This document shows, piece after piece, positions 1 to 8,694 of a stretch of DNA of 64,000 nt (position 1 is its first letter; each line of letters begins with the position of its first letter). Both the position numbers and the translations under genes were made by a program. The stretch is from an uncultured Paracoccaceae bacterium. Its GTDB lineage: Bacteria; Pseudomonadota; Alphaproteobacteria; Rhodobacterales; Rhodobacteraceae. The notes under the pieces are model-generated. The model searched no databases and was not told where the DNA came from. It saw nothing but the letters and a program-made list of their open reading frames with translations. The stretch is taken from NCBI GenBank assembly GCA_947495295.1, contig CANLYJ010000006.1, positions 124,001 through 188,000 of the forward strand, given 5' to 3'.

Positions 1-296
1 TCAGCCAGTCCAAACGTGCCGAACCGCGGGTTGCCTTTGGCGTACTGGTCGAACGTGGCTTGCTGCGCCCGGGTGAAGAACTCTGGTCCCTCAATGGTCG
101 TCACAAGGCCAAGGTCCGTGCCGATGGCACGTTGATCGGGGACGATATCAAAGGATCGATCCATCAGGTCGGCGCCCACCTGGAAGGCGCGCCAAGCTGT
201 AACGGCTGGACCTATTGGCAATTTAAACGCGACGGGCAAAAGGTGCCCATTGATCTGCTGCGTCAGCAGATCCGCTCAGAGATGGCGAAGCATTGA
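1..296 (+). CDS. ccrM: C-terminal end of CcrM-type adenine DNA methyltransferase (partial, runs off left edge)
   Basis: The reading frame is open from base 3 to the stop at 294-296 and enters the window from the left. The visible part (about 97 residues) resembles the C-terminal extension of the cell-cycle GANTC methyltransferase CcrM: a segment rich in LVERGLL and LRPGEELWS, then GSIHQVGAHLEGAPSCNGW and a terminal PIDLLRQQIRSEM. The catalytic DPPY and FxGxG motifs would lie upstream, outside the window. CcrM methylates the adenine in GANTC and ties replication to transcription in alphaproteobacteria. The identification rests on the tail only, so a related beta-class methyltransferase cannot be excluded. 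Confidence 0.8.
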   Translation, partial: SQSKRAEPRVAFGVLVERGLLRPGEELWSLNGRHKAKVRADGTLIGDDIKGSIHQVGAHLEGAPSCNGWTYWQFKRDGQKVPIDLLRQQIRSEMAKH

Positions 297-742
297 CCAG
301 CGATAAGGTCAGAACGCATTCCCAACGTTGATACCGCCGGTGCCTGTGGCAAGCCCTACCATGGTGGAAGGGCCCGCATGCACTAACTTTATCCCCGCCG
401 TCACCGTACGGCGGGGTTTTTTGTTTTGCGGTGGTTTATGAGGCTGATTGCGTGTCCCTGATGGCAACGCCGTCCATCAGCGACCCCGAGGCATATGCAA
501 ATGTGACGACAAGACGGGTTTGCGTGATGGTAACGCGAAGGCGTTGGCAGGTTGCCGCATATCGGCCCAAAACATCTACCGGATCAGGCCCGCCGAACCA
601 GTGAACGATGCACTGAAAACGGGCGTGCGATTTGCGGACCCGGACAAATCCTGCACTCCTTGCATGCGGCTTCCGCAACCCACGGAAGAGCTTGATAAAA
701 ATGCTCGCAAAAAAAGTGTAGGTGGAACCGGGCAGACGTGGC
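297..742. other. Intergenic stretch with no recognised gene
   Basis: Apart from the terminator at 393-424 I see nothing convincing here. Open frames exist on both strands, but they overlap one another, lack ribosome binding sites and recognisable motifs, and run into the kinase gene. Confidence 0.5.
393..424 (+). terminator. Rho-independent terminator after ccrM
   Basis: A perfect 9-bp stem, CCCCGCCGT (393-401) with ACGGCGGGG (408-416), has a six-base loop and is followed directly by a run of Ts (417-422, then GTTTT). It lies about 100 bases past the methyltransferase stop and points rightward. Confidence 0.9.
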
Positions 743-2125
743 ATGCTGCGCGCCGTGATATTCAAACAAAGCTCATATTCGCAGGCACATCCGCTCTTTC
801 TGTCCCAACTCGCGGCCTTGTTCCGGCCCGCACCGATGCAGGACTACTGGCCAGCAGTGGAATCCATGATCGAGGCTGATGTCGGCTCAAAAACAGAGCT
901 GATCCTGCGCTTTTCCGTGGTTGGCTTTGGCGCGCTGTTTATGACGCTGGCGACCGGGCGCTACGAAATCGCCATCTGGTTGACAGGGTTCCTGCTGACC
1001 AATGGCTATTACAGCTGGTGGCTGAGCCGTATCAGGACGTCGGTCACCCAACGCCAATATATCGGGCTGACGACGCTGTTTGCGATCTCGGTCACGCTTT
1101 ATACATCCTGCACAATCTACCTGTTTGTGATCGGCACACCGGCCTTTGTGACAATCGCCATTGCCGCCCTGATCGCCCAGGCCTTGTTCAACATCTCGCG
1201 GCACCGCAAAAGCGGGCTGTTGGTCATCTATGATACGGCAATCGTCGCTGTTGCGGGGTTGTTTTTCGGGCTGTCCAGCATGGGCAAGACCGGGGGCGGT
1301 TTCTCGGAACAGATGGTCATTGTCGTCTCAACAGTTGGGGTCTGCACCTATTACGTCATCGCCCAGATCCGCAAGATCCAGATCCACGACGCGCTGCAGG
1401 CATCCCGGCAAGAGGCCGCACAAACCCAAAAGATGCGCGCTGTGGGGCAGTTGACCGCCGGTGTCGCGCATGAGTTCAACAATCTGCTGACCGTGATCCG
1501 GGGCAATGTTGAACTGGCCCAGTTGTCGGACGGGGCGGATGATTATCAGGACCGTCTGGCCGACGCGATCAAGGCGGCTGACCGGGCGGATGCGCTGACC
1601 AGCCAGCTTTTGTCGCTATCGCGCAAGGCAAGGCTGGAAGCGACCGAAATTGACCTGCCCCGTTTCTGGCAGGGGTTCGATACGATCCTGCCGCGGATCA
1701 CCCCGGCCTCGATCAAGGTCGAGGTGAACGCCACCGCGCTTGCCAAAACGCTGTATTGCGACCCCAATCAGCTAGAGGTCGCGCTGATCAACCTGATCAT
1801 CAACGCGCGCGACGCGTTGGGCGGGCAGGGGCGGATCTGGATTGACAGCAGGCCTGCATCCGTCAGCGACCTTGCCAAGCTGGATGGTGATCATGCCGGT
1901 CCATTGGGCGTCATCGCGGTACACGATAACGGCCCGGGCATCCCGCCGCATCTGTTGCAACAGGTGATCGAACCCTTCTTTACAACCAAGGGTGTGGGCA
2001 AAGGCACAGGGCTTGGCCTGCCCATGGTCAAAGGGTTCTGCGAACAATCCGGCGGCGCCTTCCTGATCGAAAGCGACGACAGCGGCACATCGGTTGTCAT
2101 GGCGCTGCCGACAACGCGGCCCTAG
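743..2125 (+). CDS. Orphan membrane sensor histidine kinase
   Basis: The N-terminal 200 or so residues are hydrophobic with about six membrane-spanning segments. A HisKA dimerisation helix follows with phospho-acceptor His about residue 243 (GVAHEFNNLLT), then a HATPase domain with N box (NLIINARDAL), G1 (DNGPGIP) and G2 (GKGTGLGLPM). The sensor is expected to autophosphorylate in response to a membrane-associated cue. There is no PAS or HAMP domain and no response regulator beside it, so its partner is elsewhere. The start is uncertain: ATG at 743 is chosen, but GTG at 722 and ATG at 836 are in frame and none has a strong ribosome binding site. Confidence 0.85.
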   Translation: MLRAVIFKQSSYSQAHPLFLSQLAALFRPAPMQDYWPAVESMIEADVGSKTELILRFSVVGFGALFMTLATGRYEIAIWLTGFLLTNGYYSWWLSRIRTSVTQRQYIGLTTLFAISVTLYTSCTIYLFVIGTPAFVTIAIAALIAQALFNISRHRKSGLLVIYDTAIVAVAGLFFGLSSMGKTGGGFSEQMVIVVSTVGVCTYYVIAQIRKIQIHDALQASRQEAAQTQKMRAVGQLTAGVAHEFNNLLTVIRGNVELAQLSDGADDYQDRLADAIKAADRADALTSQLLSLSRKARLEATEIDLPRFWQGFDTILPRITPASIKVEVNATALAKTLYCDPNQLEVALINLIINARDALGGQGRIWIDSRPASVSDLAKLDGDHAGPLGVIAVHDNGPGIPPHLLQQVIEPFFTTKGVGKGTGLGLPMVKGFCEQSGGAFLIESDDSGTSVVMALPTTRP

Positions 2126-2200
2126 GGTCCTGACCCTGGGCCATGGACAAAACTGACGTGATCCTGTCAGAAGGCATGGATCGATATCAGGGCTCTCTTA

Positions 2201-3949
2201 ATGAAACATCTCGTTCTTTTGGTTTTGGCATATCTCACGCTTGGTCTGCCAGGCACTGCATTCAGCGAAAGTTACGAGACGAGCAAGGCACAGCTTGATC
2301 AGGCGCGTGATGCGTATCACGCGATGCTGGATCAGCTTCCGTTCAACGCGCTCAGGCTCGATTTTGCTAGTGCGGGGTCTGCGGCCTTCACGGCCGAAGC
2401 AATTGAAGTGACCGCAATGGCCCCGCGCCAGGAACAGGGTTATTATTTTACACTGGGGTCCGAACTTGACGTGACTGCGTTATACGATGCGCCGCAGGCG
2501 ATGGCGGACACCTATGTTGCCGCGTTAATGGCTGGCTATGGGAGGTTTCCGTCACCCAATCGGATCACGGTTTTCCCGCCATTCCGATATCCGTTCGACC
2601 ATGAAATTGATGCTCAGGCAGTGTCATTCGGGGGCGCCGTGATCGAACTTCCTCGATTGGGGTCGTCGGGGAATGGTGGACTACAGGTTGACCTGCTACC
2701 TCCGGGTGTCGAGATTGGCTACCCGGACAAACAAACAATGGCGCGCCCATCCCATGTGGACGGCGTCGTGAAACTGCGGGTTCCGCGCACGATGCGGCGA
2801 TATCAGTTCGCGGACTTGATGGAGGGACACACGCGATCTTCGCCTGAATTCAAGGTGATCCTTCGCCAACATAGCGGGCGTTTTGTTGCTTTCGATATCA
2901 TGCGCACTGATGGAACAGCGATGTCTCGGGGTAACTTGCGGGTCTATATCAGCGGTGTGAGCGCTGATGCGAAACCCGCCCGGGTTCTGCAATCTGACCT
3001 ATCCAATGTCACCGATCCGCCAGCCCATTGGGCGGCCGCGACCGACCTGCTCAGCCAATACCTTAACAAGACCATTACGTTGCAACAGGCGCAAGACGCT
3101 CTGCGGCCCTTGCGACATACATCTTCTGATCGGATTGTATTTCGCGCAGCCTTCGCAGGACCTGTCAGCCGGGCCACGATTGTGTTGTTGGAAACTGATG
3201 GCGCAGCTTTGAAAGAATACAGGTTCAGCATCCCTGTCACCGATTATACTGGTATTGGTCGCGATCTTGGCGTCCTCGACGTGCCAATACCAATGCCAGT
3301 CACTGTCTTGGACGCTGATCAGCACCAACTGCTTCAGCGGTCGCTCGCTACGCTGACGGCGGACCAGATATCGGATACTTTTGACGTAGATACTTGGTCA
3401 CAAGGTGCCACGTTCCGATTGCGTCCGGTCACAAGCGACCTGCTGTTCAGCTATCAAAACCCGCGCATGCGGCTGACCGGGCCGCCGACTTTCATCAACG
3501 CGGTTGGTGATGCCATCGCGTTGCCCAAGGCGCCTTTGGATCGACCCAACGACGATCAACCGTTTTCCTTTTTTAATGGTCGTCTCGTTCTTTATCCCGA
3601 CCGGTTATCGGAACGCCCCCATCGTGTGATGGGCGAGGTTGAGGTCGCATATCTGCCAGAAATGCTGCGGGAAGTTTACAGCCGCAATGACTTACCGCCG
3701 GGGGTGCAGATTATCGACAATATGGTGATCACGGGCGGGTTTCTGCGTCGCGATACGGTGCGTGTCCTTGCCTTGGATGCCGATGGGCGACCGCTCAAGC
3801 GCTTCTTTGACCGGCGGGTTGGCTTTGGGCCTTTTGGTATGACTGTCGAATATTATTATGGTCGGCCGTCACGGGTTGAAGTCCTGCAAACCGGCCCCAT
3901 TGCGCACGTAACGCAAGCCTTTGATATCACTCTGACAGAAAATGACTGA
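2201..3949 (+). CDS. Secreted protein of unknown function, 582 residues
   Basis: I do not recognise this family. Residues 1-22 look like a Sec signal peptide (KHLVLLVLAYLTLGLPGTAFS), so the product should be periplasmic or exported. The remainder is rich in alternating hydrophobic residues, aromatics and prolines, suggesting a beta-rich multi-domain protein; there are no cysteine clusters and no evident catalytic motif. It starts 75 bases after the histidine kinase stop on the same strand with only a weak ribosome binding site, so co-transcription is possible. Length, signal peptide and uninterrupted frame support a real gene. Confidence 0.75.
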   Translation: MKHLVLLVLAYLTLGLPGTAFSESYETSKAQLDQARDAYHAMLDQLPFNALRLDFASAGSAAFTAEAIEVTAMAPRQEQGYYFTLGSELDVTALYDAPQAMADTYVAALMAGYGRFPSPNRITVFPPFRYPFDHEIDAQAVSFGGAVIELPRLGSSGNGGLQVDLLPPGVEIGYPDKQTMARPSHVDGVVKLRVPRTMRRYQFADLMEGHTRSSPEFKVILRQHSGRFVAFDIMRTDGTAMSRGNLRVYISGVSADAKPARVLQSDLSNVTDPPAHWAAATDLLSQYLNKTITLQQAQDALRPLRHTSSDRIVFRAAFAGPVSRATIVLLETDGAALKEYRFSIPVTDYTGIGRDLGVLDVPIPMPVTVLDADQHQLLQRSLATLTADQISDTFDVDTWSQGATFRLRPVTSDLLFSYQNPRMRLTGPPTFINAVGDAIALPKAPLDRPNDDQPFSFFNGRLVLYPDRLSERPHRVMGEVEVAYLPEMLREVYSRNDLPPGVQIIDNMVITGGFLRRDTVRVLALDADGRPLKRFFDRRVGFGPFGMTVEYYYGRPSRVEVLQTGPIAHVTQAFDITLTEND

Positions 3950-3958
3950 CGCGATGGG

Positions 3959-3975
3959 GTTAAGCTTGGCTTAAC
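3959..3975. terminator. Short hairpin after the secreted-protein gene
   Basis: A perfect 7-bp stem, GTTAAGC (3959-3965) with GCTTAAC (3969-3975), has a three-base loop and lies ten bases after the stop codon. There is no T-tract, so termination is only possible. Confidence 0.35.
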
Positions 3976-4021
3976 ACCTTCGCCGTGCGCTGCGTTAATC
4001 CGGCCCATCTGCGAAAAAGGG

Positions 4022-4060
4022 TCCGACGCAAGGCCGACGCTTTGCCGACGTCTGGCCGAT
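4022..4060 (+). repeat. Four-unit 11-bp phased repeat, copy 1
   Basis: Units begin at 4022, 4033, 4044 and 4055, exactly 11 bases apart, each starting TCCGAC or GCCGAC/GCCGAT followed by a variable spacer. It is preceded by AAAAAGGG. A second four-unit array with the same period lies at 61386. The spacing is about one DNA helical turn, so all units face one side of the helix. Confidence 0.75.
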
Positions 4061-4166
4061 AGCGGTTTTGGCCTGAAACGCTTGTGTTAACGGGTTGTGT
4101 GGCGATTCGCGCACATGGCGGTGTTGCGTGGCCCAATGTCAGGCACCGAACGTTGCAACACCGTAA

Positions 4167-4184
4167 GATGGGTCTTGACCCATC
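4167..4184 (-). terminator. Hairpin abutting the alkB stop codon
   Basis: A perfect 8-bp inverted repeat, GATGGGTC (4167-4174) and GACCCATC (4177-4184), lies immediately downstream of the leftward alkB gene, with GTA/TAC flanks extending the symmetry imperfectly. It has no T-tract. It may be a processing or stability hairpin, or a dispersed intergenic palindrome. Confidence 0.4.
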
Positions 4185-5324
4185 CTACCTCGGCAACGGA
4201 TTTCTGGCCGTTCTGTAGGCCGTCCAATCAGTGATCTCTGGATAGTACATTTCCCGCCATTTGCGGACCCGTGGGTTCATCACGCGGCGCCAGATTGTGG
4301 GGGACAATGCGGCCATGGTCATCACCGGATATCCGTATGGCAATTGCGGTGCGTCGGCCGCGCCATAGGTTTGCAACAGGGGGAACCGCCGGTCAGGTTT
4401 GTAGTGGTGATCGGAATGCCGTTGCAGGTTGATCAGCAGCCAGTTTGACGCCCGATGCGCCGCGTTCCAGGAATGACGTGGCATGACATGTTCGTATTTA
4501 CCATCCCCCAGATGTTTGCGCGTCAGCCCGTAATGTTCGACATAGTTCACCAGTTCCAACTGGAACACGGCCCAGAACGCCTGCACGGTGAACAGGAACA
4601 CGCCCCACCAGCCGCCGATGATGGCCGCCAACAGGACAAAGCCCGCTTGCATCGCCCAGTATGTCCAGAACGGGTTTGATGTGTGGTGCCATGGCAGCCC
4701 TTTGCGGGCCAGCATCGCCTTTTCCGCTTTGAAGGCAGAGACATAGCATTGCCACAGCACCCGTGGAAAAAACCGCCAGAAGCCTTCGCCATAGCGCGCC
4801 GTGACTGGATCACGCGGGGTGCCGACATAGCGGTGATGCACCAGCAGATGTTCGGATCGGAAATGTGAATACAGCACCGATGCCAGCAGGATATCTGCCA
4901 TCAGCCGCTCTTCCTTGGGTTTTTGATGCATCAATTCATGCGAATAGGTGATCCCGATGGTCCCAGACAGGATGCCCAGCCCGGCGAAAAGTGCCCATTC
5001 CTCGCCCCAGTGCAGATGCCCTGATTGCAGCACATACCACATGATCCCAAAGACTGTGATCAGCTGCACCGGCGTCCAGATCAGGGTGATCAACCGGTGC
5101 CAGAACAGATCAGTTTCAGCCGTATCCAGATCAGGGTTCTGCGTGTTCAGCCCGACAACATAGTCCAGTCCGGTGAACAGGTACCAGGTTGAAAACGGCA
5201 GCAATAACAACATCCAGCCGCCATAGGTCGCCGCCAGCAATGCCACAGGCACCAGCCCCAATGACAGCCAGAATGGCAGGGCACTGGGCGTGGTCGTGTG
5301 TGGTGCGTCGGCGGTGATGCTCAT
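4185..5324 (-). CDS. alkB: Alkane 1-monooxygenase, AlkB-type membrane di-iron hydroxylase
   Basis: This integral membrane enzyme hydroxylates terminal carbons of medium-chain alkanes using rubredoxin-delivered electrons. The 379-residue product has several membrane helices and the histidine clusters of the family: HELMH at 129-133, a HLLVHH cluster at 159-164, NYVEHYGL at 260-267 and LQRHSDHH at 300-307. Length fits AlkB (about 400). The ATG at 5324 is chosen because AAAGGT precedes it; the longer open frame upstream overlaps mutY and lacks family similarity. No rubredoxin or rubredoxin reductase gene is adjacent. It follows mutY on the same strand with a 49-base gap. A related membrane hydroxylase acting on another substrate is possible. 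Confidence 0.9.
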   Translation of the reverse strand: MSITADAPHTTTPSALPFWLSLGLVPVALLAATYGGWMLLLLPFSTWYLFTGLDYVVGLNTQNPDLDTAETDLFWHRLITLIWTPVQLITVFGIMWYVLQSGHLHWGEEWALFAGLGILSGTIGITYSHELMHQKPKEERLMADILLASVLYSHFRSEHLLVHHRYVGTPRDPVTARYGEGFWRFFPRVLWQCYVSAFKAEKAMLARKGLPWHHTSNPFWTYWAMQAGFVLLAAIIGGWWGVFLFTVQAFWAVFQLELVNYVEHYGLTRKHLGDGKYEHVMPRHSWNAAHRASNWLLINLQRHSDHHYKPDRRFPLLQTYGAADAPQLPYGYPVMTMAALSPTIWRRVMNPRVRKWREMYYPEITDWTAYRTARNPLPR

Positions 5325-5373
5325 ATCCGGACCTTTCGTTTCGCGGCGAGGGTAACGCCTTGCCGGCCTTGGC

Positions 5374-6426
5374 TCAATCCTGCCGCAGCGTCGCAGCTGC
5401 AAGGTCGTAGACCTTGCGCATGACAGTGGGCAAGGCGGCGGGTTGAAACCGCGATTGCGCCATAAAATCCCCGCGCGCTGGGCGCACATCCTGCGGCACC
5501 TTTGCCGTCATGATCTGCAGGCGCAGATGGAAATGGGTAAAGGTGTGCCGCGCCTCTTCCCCCAGCAATGCCCAATCCGCATCCAGTGGCGGTGCGGCCT
5601 CTGGCGCGTCATTCCAGTCAGAACCGGGCCAGCCCAGCATTCCGCCCAATAGCCCCTTTTCGGGCCTTGTTTCCAACAGCCACGCACCGTCAGCCCGCCT
5701 TGCGACATAGGCGATCCCATATCGCGTTGGCGTCTTTTTCTTGGGCGTCTTGCGGGGCAGATCACTGGCCGTTCCAGCCAAGCGCGCCGCGCAAGGGTCG
5801 CGCCATGGGCAAATCCCGCAAGCGGGATTGCGCGGGGTGCAGATGGTTGCCCCCAGATCCATCACCGCTTGCGCATAGTCGCCCGGGCGTTCCTGCGGTG
5901 TCAGATCGGCGGCCTTGGCCGTCAGCTCCGGTTTGGCGCCGGGCAGGGGCGTGTGGATGTCATGCAGCCGGGCCATGACCCGTTCCACATTGCCATCCAC
6001 AACCGTGCAGGGCTGATCAAAGGCAATGGCTGCAATTGCTGCCGCCGTGTAAGGCCCGATGCCCGGCAAGGTCAGCAGCGTGTCATAACTCTGGGGAAAC
6101 TGCCCGTCATGATCAGCCACAACCGCACGGGCGCATTTCAGCAAGTTGCGCGCCCGGGCGTAGTAGCCAAGCCCGGCCCAGGCGGCCATGACATCGGCGT
6201 CATCTGCACGCGCCAGATCGCCTATGCGGGGCCAGAGGCCGGTAAATTTGCGGTGGTAGTCGCGCACGGCGGCAACGGTCGTTTGCTGCAACATCACCTC
6301 TGACAGCCAGACGGTATAGGGGTCAGGCAAAACCCCGGCCTTGCGGTCGGCGGGGGATGTGCGCCAGGGCATGGTCCGGGCATGCCCGTCATACCAATCG
6401 AGCAAGGATGCACTGAGTTCACGCAA
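5374..6426 (-). CDS. mutY: A/G-specific adenine DNA glycosylase MutY
   Basis: Removes adenine mispaired with 8-oxoguanine or guanine in base excision repair. An HhH-GPD domain carries catalytic Glu43 (SEVMLQQT), the hairpin LPGIGPYTAAA at 120-130 and catalytic Asp144 (VVDGNVER). The 4Fe-4S loop has Cys196, Cys203, Cys206 and Cys212 in the expected C-x6-C-x2-C-x5-C spacing. A C-terminal Nudix-like domain for 8-oxoguanine recognition follows, with an FTHFHL motif. At 350 residues it is full length. It is divergent from the DciA-like gene at 6495, the two sharing a 68-base promoter gap. Confidence 0.95.
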   Translation of the reverse strand: MRELSASLLDWYDGHARTMPWRTSPADRKAGVLPDPYTVWLSEVMLQQTTVAAVRDYHRKFTGLWPRIGDLARADDADVMAAWAGLGYYARARNLLKCARAVVADHDGQFPQSYDTLLTLPGIGPYTAAAIAAIAFDQPCTVVDGNVERVMARLHDIHTPLPGAKPELTAKAADLTPQERPGDYAQAVMDLGATICTPRNPACGICPWRDPCAARLAGTASDLPRKTPKKKTPTRYGIAYVARRADGAWLLETRPEKGLLGGMLGWPGSDWNDAPEAAPPLDADWALLGEEARHTFTHFHLRLQIMTAKVPQDVRPARGDFMAQSRFQPAALPTVMRKVYDLAAATLRQD

Positions 6427-6494
6427 TGTTTATTTCCCGTATCATCTGGTTTGACTGGCTTGGCCTGCCGACACGCTTACATTAGAGCTTAGAT

Positions 6495-7004
6495 ATGAAA
6501 CAGCCACGCCATACCGGCACAACACGCGGTTTTTCCAGGGCCGCCACATTGGTGCAGTCCCGCATTCGCAAAGCCAGCGAAGAGCGTGGCTTTGCCGTGG
6601 CCCGGCTGTTGACCCACTGGCCCGATGTCGTGGGCGAGGCAACAGCCCAGATCGCGACCCCGGTGAATGTGACCTATGGCAAGGGCGGTATGGGGGCCAC
6701 CCTGACCGTGCTGACGACAGGCGCACAGGCCCCCATGCTGGAAATGCAAAAGGAACAGATCCGCGAAAAGGTGAATGCCTGCTATGGCTATCGGGCCATT
6801 GCGCGGATCCGGATTACCCAGACGGCCCCGACCGGTTTTGCCGAAGGGCGGGCCGCCTTTGCCCCCGCCCCGCCAGCGCGCAAAACCCCTGACCGGGCGG
6901 CGACATCTGCGGCAGATGCGCTGACCGGTGATGTCCAAAGTGACGATTTACGCGCCGCCCTTGCGGCGTTGGGCGCAAATGTCTTATCGAAACAGAAATC
7001 CTGA
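6495..7004 (+). CDS. DUF721 / DciA-like protein
   Basis: A 169-residue protein with an N-terminal DUF721 domain (about 15-105), recognised from the pattern around LTHWPDVVGEATAQIATPVNV and the later VNACYGYRAIARIRI. DUF721 includes DciA, the ancestral replicative-helicase operator that helps load DnaB, and this may be its role here; the C-terminal 60 residues are low-complexity and proline/alanine rich. It is followed 13 bases later by dsbA, so the two are probably co-transcribed. Confidence 0.7.
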   Translation: MKQPRHTGTTRGFSRAATLVQSRIRKASEERGFAVARLLTHWPDVVGEATAQIATPVNVTYGKGGMGATLTVLTTGAQAPMLEMQKEQIREKVNACYGYRAIARIRITQTAPTGFAEGRAAFAPAPPARKTPDRAATSAADALTGDVQSDDLRAALAALGANVLSKQKS

Positions 7005-7017
7005 TCAGAGGTTGAAC

Positions 7018-7689
7018 ATGGAACGTAGAACCCTTTTGGCTGCCGGTGGTGGCGCATTACTTGCCCTTGGTGGCGGCTTTGCCCTGATACCACGCGGCCA
7101 GTCCAATGATATCAGCCTGTTGCCCGGTGCGGCCAATGCACAGGAAAGCACCGGTGACCTGCCCGAAGTGGTCGAAATGGTGCAGGGCGACCCCGAAGCG
7201 CCTGTTGAGGTGATTGAATACGCATCCTTCACCTGCCCGCATTGCGCATCCTTCCATGCCAACCAGTATCAGGCGCTAAAGGCCAATTACATCGACACGG
7301 GCAAAATCCGCTTTGTCTATCGCGAGGTCTATTTTGATCGCCCCGGCCTTTGGGCATCGATGATCGCCCGCTGCCCTGGCACGCCAGAGTTTTTCTTTAA
7401 CATGTCGAACCTGCTTTATGAAAAGCAGCGCGATTGGCTGGCCAGCGGTGACCCTGCCACGATTATCGACGAATTGCGGACCTTGGCCAAGACTGTGGGT
7501 CTGGATGATGCCACGCTTGATGCCTGCCTCAGCGATGGGCCAAAGGCCGAAAGCCTGTTCACATGGTATCAGGAAAATGCGGACCGGGATGGTATCAACT
7601 CCACCCCAAGCTTCATGATTGATGGCGCGAAGCATGCGAATATGGCTTATGACGAATTTGCGGACCTTCTGGACGGCAAGCTAGGCTAA
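7018..7689 (+). CDS. DsbA-family thiol:disulfide interchange protein
   Basis: A periplasmic thioredoxin-fold oxidoreductase that introduces or shuffles disulfides. A twin-arginine-like leader ([11 protein letters not shown]) is followed by mature protein with active site Cys73-Pro-His-Cys76 and a cis-Pro loop (STPSFMI). The CPHC motif matches DsbA of the DSBA-like thioredoxin (Thioredoxin_4) group. ATG at 7018 is preferred because AGAGGTTG precedes it; in-frame upstream codons lie inside the previous gene. Its stop overlaps the convergent lpxK stop by nine bases. Confidence 0.85.
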   Translation: MERRTLLAAGGGALLALGGGFALIPRGQSNDISLLPGAANAQESTGDLPEVVEMVQGDPEAPVEVIEYASFTCPHCASFHANQYQALKANYIDTGKIRFVYREVYFDRPGLWASMIARCPGTPEFFFNMSNLLYEKQRDWLASGDPATIIDELRTLAKTVGLDDATLDACLSDGPKAESLFTWYQENADRDGINSTPSFMIDGAKHANMAYDEFADLLDGKLG

Positions 7690-8694
7690 GCTGTCACGTT
7701 CTTCGGGCGCTGGCAGACCAAGATCGGTCAGCGCCTGATCAATCAAATCCCAGCTTTCCAACTGTAACCGTACCGGCAGGGTCAGTACCTTTGGCCGGAA
7801 CGATGGCGGCAGGCGCACCGCGTCTTTCTCCGTGGTGACCAGCTGCGCCTTTTTTGCTGCCGCATCATGCGCCAGCCGGGTCATCAACGCCTCTGTCAGG
7901 GGTTGGTGGTCGCCCAATGCCTCCCCATGCACCAGCGTTGCCCCCATATCCCGCAGGGTCCGAAAGAATTTTTCCGGGTGGCCGATCCCGGCAAAGGCCA
8001 GCAGTTTCAGATCACGCCATGGCATGCCGGTGGGCAGCGGGGCCAGATGCCCGTTGATGATGGGTTTTTGCAGCGGCCAGTCGACAGCGAACTGGTCCTG
8101 TTCCGCAGGTGGCCCGATACAGATCAGCAGGTCAGCGCGCGCTATCCCGACCTGAACCGGTTCACGCAAAGGCCCTGCAGGCAGCACCCGCCCATTGCCA
8201 AAGCCGCGCATCGCATCAACGACCACGATCGACAGATCCTTGATCACGCCGGGGTTCTGAAACCCGTCATCCAGCAGGATCACATCCGCGCCTGCCGCCG
8301 CTGCCGCCTTGACCCCCGCGGTCCGGTCAGCCGCCACCCATGTCGGCGCAAAAGCGGCAAGTAGCAGCGGTTCATCCCCGGTGTCGCTGGCGTTGTGCTG
8401 CGTCGGGTCCACAGCCACTGGCCCGGTCAAGGTCCCGCCATAGCCCCGGCTGACCACATGCGGCGTGCAGCCACGCGCCAGCAGCCGTTCGATCAGGGCA
8501 ATGGCGGTGGGTGTTTTGCCGGTGCCGCCGACATTGATGTTGCCGATGCAAATGACAGGGACGCTGGCCTGATAGCCCGGTTGGCGCAGGCGGCGTGCGG
8601 TTGCCGCGCCATAAAGCGCGCCCAGCGGGACCAGAAGACGGGCGAATAATCCCGGTTTGCGCGGCGGATTGAACCAGAAGCCCGGTGCGCGCAT
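7681..8694 (-). CDS. lpxK: Tetraacyldisaccharide 4'-kinase LpxK
   Basis: Phosphorylates the 4' position of the lipid A disaccharide at the inner membrane, producing lipid IVA. The 337-residue product has the conserved N-terminal FNPPRKPG segment, a membrane-anchoring helix, and a P-loop [13 protein letters not shown] near residues 56-68, followed by VSRGYGG and ILLDDGFQ, all typical of LpxK. Its ATG directly abuts the waaA stop codon (8695-8697), so the pair is translationally adjacent and last in the pmbA-to-lpxK operon. Confidence 0.95.
   Translation of the reverse strand: MRAPGFWFNPPRKPGLFARLLVPLGALYGAATARRLRQPGYQASVPVICIGNINVGGTGKTPTAIALIERLLARGCTPHVVSRGYGGTLTGPVAVDPTQHNASDTGDEPLLLAAFAPTWVAADRTAGVKAAAAAGADVILLDDGFQNPGVIKDLSIVVVDAMRGFGNGRVLPAGPLREPVQVGIARADLLICIGPPAEQDQFAVDWPLQKPIINGHLAPLPTGMPWRDLKLLAFAGIGHPEKFFRTLRDMGATLVHGEALGDHQPLTEALMTRLAHDAAAKKAQLVTTEKDAVRLPPSFRPKVLTLPVRLQLESWDLIDQALTDLGLPAPEERDSLA

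Noticed and set aside
448-879. 143-residue open frame on the plus strand before the histidine kinase
   Set aside because: It has no ribosome site or domain pattern, overlaps the kinase start and competes with equally long frames on the other strand.
5811-5830. Perfect palindrome AATCCCGC/GCGGGATT inside mutY
   Set aside because: It lies in the coding sequence of the iron-sulfur loop and the codons are explained by the protein.
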